Assembly: GCA_035485275.1 (NCBI GenBank)
Contig: DATHOE010000031.1
Location: 123,162 to 187,161, forward strand
Reading direction: 5' to 3'
Length of the DNA stretch: 64,000 nucleotides
DNA from: DAIDJD01 sp035485275
Lineage (GTDB): Bacteria; Oederibacteriota; JAJYGY01; DAIDJD01
Part shown: positions 58,168-64,000 of the stretch, one piece after another
Layout of the letters: each line of letters begins with the position of its first letter
Numbering within the stretch: position 1 is the stretch's first letter
The notes under the pieces: model-generated
Databases searched by the model: none
Told to the model about the DNA's origin: nothing
The model's input: only the letters and a program-made list of their open reading frames with translations
Made by a program: the position numbers and the translations under genes

Positions 58168-60858
58168 TTGAAATTTAATCTGCGGCGGGTGGCCACAGTT
58201 TTTTTGCGTTCCATGATATTTTTACAAGTGTTGCTTAGTGTTTCTCTTTGGTGCATTTATTTAATCCATATGCAAACGCCTTCGAATCCATCCGAAGGCG
58301 CTTTTTTTTATGGCTGGAAAATTGGTCTGACCAGTCTGTTGACGTCTTGGTGGACCCTATACCAGGCGACGCTTGTTTGCGTTTTTTTAGGGGCTGAACG
58401 AATATCGGTTTTGCTCAATCCCGACGAACGGACGCTCAGCATCGACTTGAATCTGGAATCGATAGGCCGGGTCGTCCTTCAATGCATTGGGGTCTTACTT
58501 TTTAATCTATCTCTTTTAGGGACGTATTCCCTAGTGGACAACGTGACGAGGACGCTAATCCAGTTAGGGTCGGGGGTCACAGGCCCGACGACCTGGCCTA
58601 TTCCAGCACAGACCAGTGTGTTGCTCATAGCAGCCATGGCACTAATGGCTTTTCCGGGCTCACTTTCGCGTTTCCTGACGTTCAAAGGCCGGGGGGGGCT
58701 GGAAGGGCCGGGATCCAGCCCCAGGGATGGCGGAATTCCCTTGATCGTCGACTCGTTAAAGCTTCTGGTGCTGCTTGCCGGGGGGAGCACTGGCCTTTGG
58801 TTTTCTCATCATTCGATACCGGAAGTTGTCGGGTCGTTAAAGACCGAACAATCGGGATCGGCTGCAGAAGTGGGAAGGAACTATAATCCCGTCGAATCCA
58901 AAGGAATGCCCACGAAGTTTGCCGAATTCTCGGTTTCCGCGACGGCTTTGGTAGATATCGAAGAAAATGGCGCGTGCCCGGCCCTGCTGGCTGGTCCCAA
59001 GAGTTTGGCCGTAGCGCCCGACGGTGACGTATATGTGGCGGATTTGGGTCATTCTAGAATATCCGTGTTCAACGACCAAGGCATTTACCTCTTCAGTTTT
59101 GGTACGCTGGGTCCTGAGCCTGGGAAGGGTAAGCCGGGCGAATTTAACGAACCATCGGGAGTGGCAGTAGGTCCTGATGGCACCGTCTATGTGGCGGACA
59201 CATGGAACGAGCGTATTCAGAAATTCGATCCCAAGGGGACCTATCTGGGAGAGTATAGCGGACCAAGTTACGCCTTCTATAGCCCCCGCGACGTGGCGGT
59301 GGATAATGCCGGAATTCTTTACGTTGCGGACACGGGCAATTCCATGGTGAAGGTGATCGACCAGACCGGAAAGTTGCAGGAAGTCCTGGGGGGGAGCGGG
59401 GACGGTCGCGGCCAATTCAAAGAGGTGTTCGGCATGGCAGTGAATAGCCAGGGGGAGTTATATGTGGCGGACTCTGGCAACCGGCTCATCCACAAATATA
59501 GCGCCTTTCCTGGGATGCACATGGAAAAGGATGCGAAAGTGCCGGGATGGGAGGATTCCTCGCCCAATTGGCCGCAATTGGCGATTGATAAGTCCGGCAA
59601 TGTATTTCTTTCGGACGGCCAGCATCTGAAGATTTTTATCTACGACAGCGATCTTAATTATTTGGGCACCATCAACGGAGCCCTCAGTCCGAGGCAATAT
59701 CAGGCCCAAGGTATCGCATTCGCCGCCAATGGAGATCTCTGGGTTTCCGACGTCCTTGCATCCGATCTGCTAAGGATCGGTACCTTCGGCGCATTCGGTT
59801 CGCCAGTAAACGCGGAGTGGAATCCTTATCCGGTTCCCTTTCCTCAAGGATCCATCCAAGCACACGCTGTCCTGGGCCCCAAGACTCCCCTGGTAAAGGA
59901 TGATTTTGTAGAGCGTCGCCAGTTCGTAGTCGAGCATGACAATGCTTTGCGGACGGGTCAATTTTCTCAACTCGACAGCGAGGCGATTCAGCTTAGGGCG
60001 TCCCACACTGTTTTTGATGATGGAGACTCTAAACTCCTGTGGTTTTATTCAAGTTTATCCCACTATGATTGCGCGCCAGATGCCTGGAACGCGGATTATT
60101 ACGTCAAGAAATTGATCCAGGCGGATCAGTGGGATTCAAAATATCCCGATTCGGTCACGGCGAAGCTGTACCGCGCCCAGGTTCTGGTGGACTACGCATG
60201 GCAAGCCCGGGGAAGTTCGATGGCAGATGGAGTGAGCAAAGAGGGATGGATGTCCTTTGGAGAATGCCTCCGGAGAGCTTGGAATATTCTGGATCAACTT
60301 GCAAATAATCCCGAAGCCTTGAAGGATCCCGAGTATTACTGCCTGCGTGTTCACGCGGCTTATGGATTGCAGAGACCGGAGGGGGAATTGGAAACTTGGT
60401 ACCTTCGGGGACATAAACAATGTCCCGAGGCCTGGGAACTGACCTATTGGTACACAAATGGCATCGCCTATAAATGGAGCGGCAGCAACCGTTTGCCGGC
60501 CTTTTTCCGGAGTTTCATCAAGGAGGCGCCGGTGCAGGCGATCTATGTTGCGGCCTACGACGATGATATCAGCTACGGCGGAGACGACGCTTCCGGGACG
60601 CCCTGGGACAAATACGAGCCTGATCGCGAGACTTTTTGGAACGAACTCCTGGGTGCTGCCAGAACGACCGCCTTGAAATATGGGACCAGCGCTATGGCGC
60701 TCAGCCGTATTGCCAAGGTCGCCGCCAACACCGGCCACTTTCGGGATGCCGAACCTATTTTCCGTCTTTTGGGAGAACGCTACGAAGTGGGTGTCTGGCG
60801 GAACAGCAATTTTTATGATTCGGTTAAGGAACATTGCCTTGCCGCCCAAGCCCCCTAA
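58168..60858 (+). CDS. Membrane-anchored NHL propeller protein with helical C-terminal domain
   Basis: The 896-aa protein has a TTG start with CTGGAGGAG ribosome site. Residues 1-220 contain about five hydrophobic helices (VFLRSMIFLQVLLSVSLWCIYLI, LTSWWTLYQATLVCVFLG, VLLIAAMALMAFPGSLS, LLVLLAGGSTGLWFS). Residues about 265-550 form six NHL repeats (VYVADLGHSRISVF, VYVADTWNERIQKF, LYVADTGNSMVKVI and so on), one six-bladed propeller. A C-terminal part of about 300 residues is helical with TPR-like pairs (PDSVTAKLYRAQVLVDYAWQARG). It shares its repeat type with the exported propellers at 2.9-6.7 kb but is tethered in the membrane. Function unknown. Confidence 0.75.
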   Translation: MKFNLRRVATVFLRSMIFLQVLLSVSLWCIYLIHMQTPSNPSEGAFFYGWKIGLTSLLTSWWTLYQATLVCVFLGAERISVLLNPDERTLSIDLNLESIGRVVLQCIGVLLFNLSLLGTYSLVDNVTRTLIQLGSGVTGPTTWPIPAQTSVLLIAAMALMAFPGSLSRFLTFKGRGGLEGPGSSPRDGGIPLIVDSLKLLVLLAGGSTGLWFSHHSIPEVVGSLKTEQSGSAAEVGRNYNPVESKGMPTKFAEFSVSATALVDIEENGACPALLAGPKSLAVAPDGDVYVADLGHSRISVFNDQGIYLFSFGTLGPEPGKGKPGEFNEPSGVAVGPDGTVYVADTWNERIQKFDPKGTYLGEYSGPSYAFYSPRDVAVDNAGILYVADTGNSMVKVIDQTGKLQEVLGGSGDGRGQFKEVFGMAVNSQGELYVADSGNRLIHKYSAFPGMHMEKDAKVPGWEDSSPNWPQLAIDKSGNVFLSDGQHLKIFIYDSDLNYLGTINGALSPRQYQAQGIAFAANGDLWVSDVLASDLLRIGTFGAFGSPVNAEWNPYPVPFPQGSIQAHAVLGPKTPLVKDDFVERRQFVVEHDNALRTGQFSQLDSEAIQLRASHTVFDDGDSKLLWFYSSLSHYDCAPDAWNADYYVKKLIQADQWDSKYPDSVTAKLYRAQVLVDYAWQARGSSMADGVSKEGWMSFGECLRRAWNILDQLANNPEALKDPEYYCLRVHAAYGLQRPEGELETWYLRGHKQCPEAWELTYWYTNGIAYKWSGSNRLPAFFRSFIKEAPVQAIYVAAYDDDISYGGDDASGTPWDKYEPDRETFWNELLGAARTTALKYGTSAMALSRIAKVAANTGHFRDAEPIFRLLGERYEVGVWRNSNFYDSVKEHCLAAQAP

Positions 60859-60974
60859 GGACACGCTTTGAGGCCGGCGCCGCGGCCATGGACTCAGGGA
60901 TTTCCAACACCGATAATCGCTGAGGACACCCGGTTCGCTTCGGACACCATCGTTTTCCAACAGAGGAGACCCAA

Positions 60975-61391
60975 ATGGCAGGCAGGAAGTCGCGTAAAGA
61001 GAACGCCCAGGAAGGGGAAGCCTTCCTGGCCAAGAACAAGGAGATCCCGGGCGTCATGGTGACGGCCAGCGGCCTGCAGTATGAAGTCCTGAGGGAGGGG
61101 ACGGGCCCCGCGCCGAAGAGGAGCCATTCGGTGAAGGTCCACTATCTCGGAACGCTGGTCGACGGCACCAAGTTCGACAGCAGCTATGACCGCAAGGAGC
61201 CGATCGTTTTCCCCGTCAGCGGGGTGATCGAAGGCTGGGTGGAGGGGCTGCAGCTGATGAACGCCGGCAGCAAGTTCCGCTTCGTCATCCCCTCGGAGCT
61301 CGCCTACGGATCGGGAGGCGCGGGCGAGGACATCGGACCGGATTCCGTCCTGGTTTTTGAAGTGGAACTCCTGGAGATCTTAGGGCGCTGA
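60975..61391 (+). CDS. FKBP-type peptidyl-prolyl isomerase
   Basis: The 138-aa protein has the FKBP domain from about residue 35: VKVHYLGTLVDGTKFDSSYDRKEPIVFPVSGVIEGWVEGLQLMNAGSKFRFVIPSELAYGSGGAGEDIGPDSVLVFEVELLEI, with all core aromatic and acidic pocket residues. The N-terminal 30 residues are charged and there is no signal peptide, so it acts in the cytoplasm. GAGGAG ribosome site. It catalyses cis-trans isomerisation of prolyl bonds and can chaperone folding. Confidence 0.95.
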   Translation: MAGRKSRKENAQEGEAFLAKNKEIPGVMVTASGLQYEVLREGTGPAPKRSHSVKVHYLGTLVDGTKFDSSYDRKEPIVFPVSGVIEGWVEGLQLMNAGSKFRFVIPSELAYGSGGAGEDIGPDSVLVFEVELLEILGR

Positions 61392-61430
61392 AGCCCGGTT
61401 TCGACCGGCTCACCTGAATGGAGGACGGCT

Positions 61431-62423
61431 GTGGCATCCCCTGTGATCGAAGCGCAGAAGCTCGATTTTCCCTGGCCCTGCCTGGATCCCTTCCTGTTTT
61501 GCGCCTACCACAACGACCAATTCCCGGCGGGCAGGGCCGACCTGGGCCCTGCCGTCAGCCTGGAAGGCCGTGAACTGGGGCAGGACTTCGCCTTCAAAGA
61601 CGGCTGGAACATGTACCACGGCAGGGTGGTGCCGGGCTTCCCCCAGCACCCACACCGCGGTTTCGAGACCATCACCATCGTGCGCCAGGGGCTCGTCGAC
61701 CATTTCGACTCCCTTGGCGGCGCCGCCCGTTATGGCGAGGGCGACACGCAGTGGCTCACCACGGGCGCCGGCATCAGCCACAGCGAGATGTTCCCCCTGC
61801 TCAAGCGCGACCAGGGCAACCCGGCGGACCTTTTCCAGATCTGGCTGAACCTGCCCGCCGCCAAGAAGATGGCGCCCCCGGCCTTCAGCATGCTGTGGGA
61901 CAAGCAGCAGCCGCGCATCGCGGGGAACAAGTCCGAACTGAAGCTGGTGGCCGGCGGCTTGGCGGGCAAGGCGGCGGCCGCGCCCCCGAAGGACAGCTAC
62001 GCTTCCCAGGCCGGCAGCGACATTCTGATCGCGGTGCTGACGGCCCGGGCGGGGGGGAGTTTCAAGCTGCCCGCCGGACCGGAGGGCGTGAACCGTTGCC
62101 TCTACCTCTACAAGGGCGCCTGGACCGTCGACGGCGAGGAATACGGCGCCGGACAGAGGCTGCAGGTGCGCCCCGACGCCGCGCTGGAACTTGCCTCGGC
62201 CGGAGGCGGCGAACTGCTGATTCTGCAGGGCCGCCCCATGGATGAGCCGGTGGTGAGTTACGGACCCTTCGTGATGAACGACCGCCAGCAGTTGATGCAG
62301 GCCTTCGAGGACTACCAGCGCACGCATTTCGGGGGCTGGCCCTGGGAGAGCGACGACCCCGCCCATCCGGCGGAACAGGGCCGTTTCGCCCGCTTTCCCG
62401 ACGGGCGCGAGGAACGGCCCTAG
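61431..62423 (+). CDS. Pirin family cupin protein
   Basis: The 330-aa protein has two cupin domains. The first carries the iron-site histidines in QHPHRGFETITIV (about residues 69-81) and GAGISHSEMF (about 113-122), both signature parts of pirins. Bacterial pirins can act as quercetinases or regulators of metabolism; which applies is unknown. The start is a GTG with GGAGGACGG upstream. It ends at a bidirectional terminator shared with the following convergent gene. Confidence 0.92.
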   Translation: MASPVIEAQKLDFPWPCLDPFLFCAYHNDQFPAGRADLGPAVSLEGRELGQDFAFKDGWNMYHGRVVPGFPQHPHRGFETITIVRQGLVDHFDSLGGAARYGEGDTQWLTTGAGISHSEMFPLLKRDQGNPADLFQIWLNLPAAKKMAPPAFSMLWDKQQPRIAGNKSELKLVAGGLAGKAAAAPPKDSYASQAGSDILIAVLTARAGGSFKLPAGPEGVNRCLYLYKGAWTVDGEEYGAGQRLQVRPDAALELASAGGGELLILQGRPMDEPVVSYGPFVMNDRQQLMQAFEDYQRTHFGGWPWESDDPAHPAEQGRFARFPDGREERP

Positions 62424-62486
62424 GATCCCTCGGATCTAGGGTGCCTTTCAAATTCCGGAATCTGCGGTCTCTATAGTTCGCAAAAG

Positions 62487-62530
62487 AAAAACGGCGCCAT
62501 CCGGTTCCCCAGGATGGCGCCGTTTTTTTT
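62487..62530. terminator. Bidirectional terminator, same stem as at 49.6 kb
   Basis: Stem AAAAACGGCGCCATCC (62487-62502) and its complement (62512-62527), 9-nt loop, T run. It separates the convergent pirin (+) and caspase-like (-) genes. The 16-bp stem is identical to the terminator at 49587-49625, with a different loop. Confidence 0.93.
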
Positions 62531-62573
62531 ACGCCGTTTTCCCCCACGGTTGATCAAAAGCTATTGGGTCGGA

Positions 62574-63167
62574 TCAGTTCACGGGCTGCGGAGCGGCGTT
62601 GATCTGCGTGGATGAGCCGTCCGTGGGGCTGAAGCTGTAGACGGGGCCTTCCCAATTGCCGAAGTCGATTTGGCCCTGCTGCCCGGTGATCCATTGCCAG
62701 AACGTCGTGTCGATGGAGTAGAACTGGGTTTGCGTGGCAGCGATCACCGTCGCGCCGGTGTACATCGCCAACTCGCCGCAGAACCGCATGCCGTCCGCGG
62801 CGGTGCCCGCGTTGCCGGAGCCGGTCTCCGCGGTGGCGCAGGCGAAGAGGGTGATCGTCTTGGCGTCGCCGTTGATGGTGTTGGCGACCGTCGCGTTGTT
62901 CAAGGTGAGGCCTTCGGTGCACAAGGCGAGGCCGAAGCCGCCGACCTGGAAGTTGGTGCAGGTCTGGTCGCCGAGGTTCCAATTGGCCTCATAGCCGTGG
63001 CACATGATGTAGAGGTTGGTCAGCCCGCCCTGGGTTTGGGCGTAGGAGTGGATCCAGTCAAAGGCGTGTTGGATCGGGACGGTGCCGTCCACTTCGTAGT
63101 TATTGTCCGCGAGGCCGGCGGGGGTCGCTCCGGCTAGGCGCATATCGTGTACGAGCATGGAACCCAT
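62574..63167 (-). CDS. Small caspase/CHAT-like protein
   Basis: The 197-aa protein has the two parts of a caspase-fold dyad: a strand leading to His-Gly (LTNLYIMCHGYEANW, about residues 50-64) and a strand leading to Ala-Cys (KTITLFACATAETGSG, about 102-117), followed by GELAMYTGATVIAATQ as in CHAT/DUF4347-type cysteine peptidases. It has no signal peptide. A near-perfect Shine-Dalgarno (GAGGTGAT, 7 nt before the ATG at 63167) predicts strong expression. Such proteins can be effector proteases in defence or signalling, or peptidases of unknown role; here no partner gene is evident. Confidence 0.65.
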   Translation of the reverse strand: MGSMLVHDMRLAGATPAGLADNNYEVDGTVPIQHAFDWIHSYAQTQGGLTNLYIMCHGYEANWNLGDQTCTNFQVGGFGLALCTEGLTLNNATVANTINGDAKTITLFACATAETGSGNAGTAADGMRFCGELAMYTGATVIAATQTQFYSIDTTFWQWITGQQGQIDFGNWEGPVYSFSPTDGSSTQINAAPQPVN

Positions 63168-63338
63168 GGGATCACCTCAAAAAATGGTTGTGGCGGCCAA
63201 AGCCCAAACATTGGAATGAATTTAGATTTGGAAATGCTTCAAATCAAACGACGTTTTTGTTAAAAAACCTGCCCGTGGAACTTGAAGGGAACTTGTACTA
63301 AGTACTACACCGGCAGACAAAGCGCCGCTGTCCAATTT
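63168..63338. other. Short intergenic region
   Basis: 171 bp between the caspase-like gene (ribosome site at its left edge) and the frameshifted regulator gene. It is AT-rich and contains the half-stem CAAAGCGCCGCTGTCC (from about 63318), close to one arm of the hairpin at 63938. No gene is seen. Confidence 0.5.
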
Positions 63339-63804
63339 TTATGCCGCAGCAAGATGTCCTACCTCGATCGGTCCCGGGACTAGATGTTTGCCATGGGCTG
63401 CGATTGACGGTTTCGGCGCCAGGGAGCTGTAGAGCCGCCCCACTTCAGCCGGGTCATTTGAGAGTTTGGTTTGAATGAACAGTCGAAGGTCTTTCTCGTT
63501 GGACCACTGCATGTCAGTGGCCTTGTCTCTTTTTTTCCCAGTTGAGGACCGCCACATGACTGAGTCCGAACAGCGCCCCGAAGCGAGTCGTGGTCAGGTT
63601 GAAGTGCTGGCGGACAAAGCGGACTTCATGACCGGTCAAGGGCCGTGCCATGCGGATCAGTAGCATTAGCACCTGTTCGGCCAGCTTGTTGTAGTTCAGC
63701 TTAGGGACCCACTCGCCCCGCACCTCGATCATGGGGACATGGCTGAGGCGCACCGGAAAACCGAACCCGGTATCAATGATTTCTTTGGCGATCTTGGTTT
63801 GCAT
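63339..63804 (-). pseudogene. HTH (Xre/MqsA-like) regulator split by a frameshift at an A7 run
   Basis: Two overlapping reading frames together make one plausible protein of about 150 aa. The first (63804 down to 63514) carries the N-terminal region and the HTH LTGHEVRFVRQHFNLTTTRFGALFGLSHVAVLNWEKK; the second (down to 63339) continues naturally as KRDKATDMQWSNEKDLRLFIQTKLSNDPAEVGRLYSSL. The junction is a seven-A homopolymer (63530-63536 on the plus strand as T7). Loss of one A restores a single frame, so it is either a genuine frameshift, a programmed slip or a sequencing error. Confidence 0.75.
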
Positions 63805-63937
63805 GTTTGCCTCACGCGTTCAGGTAAAATGGTAGTGATGGTGGCAGGCCACAGTCTTTAAATTTACGGCGAAGCGTAGTTAGCACCCGTCCAGAGACGA
63901 TCCGGATTCGCAATGGCATGCGAAAATCCCTAGAAAA

Positions 63938-63976
63938 ACAAAGCGCCGCTATCCATGACAGATAGCGGCGCTTTGT
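63938..63976 (-). terminator. Hairpin with T run on the minus strand
   Basis: A perfect 16-bp stem, ACAAAGCGCCGCTATC (63938-63953) and complement (63961-63976), 7-nt loop CATGACA, followed on the minus strand by TTTTT. It would terminate a minus-strand gene entering from the right edge of the window. Confidence 0.75.
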
Positions 63977-64000
63977 GAGTTTTGGAGGCGGTGGGAATCG

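Overview
The window comes from a GC-rich, Gram-negative (two-membrane) bacterium. Evidence for this is the predicted outer-membrane barrels, lipoproteins with LxGC-type boxes, many Sec signal peptides and an imuA-imuB-dnaE2 mutagenesis cassette. I cannot name the phylum from the sequence. The gene mix (NHL propellers, a glucosidase/GMC/SDR/debranching operon, unusual operators) suggests an environmental, poorly cultured lineage rather than an enteric or Bacillus-type organism.

Layout. (1) 0-7.5 kb: a short RadC-type protein, a MocR-type regulator, then two near-identical secreted 12-repeat NHL propeller genes in tandem, bracketed by two putative outer-membrane proteins. (2) 8.0-19.2 kb: a tightly packed operon for a reduced type IV secretion (conjugation-like) apparatus: pilin, porin-like protein, VirB6/TrbL-like, VirB3-like and VirB4 ATPase, VirB8-like, a TPR-GGDEF diguanylate cyclase and SSB. 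No relaxase, coupling protein, VirB9, VirB10 or VirB11 is recognisable here. (3) 19.3-21.1 kb: two lipoproteins. (4) 21.2-31.0 kb: a visibly AT-richer defence island with a BsuBI/PstI-like restriction-modification pair, followed by four co-directional genes: a double-GHKL ATPase/histidine-kinase-like protein, a receiver-like protein, an unknown 238-aa protein, and a PHP domain fused to an SMC/ABC-type ATPase. I cannot match this set to a named system, and it is the best candidate for an undescribed one. (5) 31.0-32.8 kb: Xre regulator with two operators, an excisionase-like HTH and a tyrosine integrase, which form the right-hand end of a mobile element next to tRNA-Lys.

(6) 33-41 kb: ordinary chromosomal genes (polysaccharide deacetylase, MscL, TPR protein, DUF192, a DUF5010-like secreted protein, smpB, hydrolase, DoxX, formyltransferase, a MarR/cysteine-less isochorismatase pair). 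(7) 41.4-49.2 kb: an operon of aquaporin, GMC oxidoreductase, GH63-like glucosidase, SDR dehydrogenase and glycogen debranching enzyme, pointing to alpha-glucan or sugar metabolism. (8) 49.6-51.4 kb: an exported protein with a GHSAG motif and a very long repetitive tail. (9) 51.6-56.8 kb: the SOS mutasome imuA-imuB-dnaE2 behind a perfect 17-bp-arm palindrome. (10) 56.8-64 kb: methionine-salvage genes mtnB and mtnD, a membrane-anchored six-repeat NHL protein, FKBP isomerase, pirin, a caspase/CHAT-like small protein and a frameshifted HTH regulator at a homopolymer.

Boundaries of the mobile element other than the integrase end are not visible. Regions 2-5 may be one integrated element, but no second attachment site was found.
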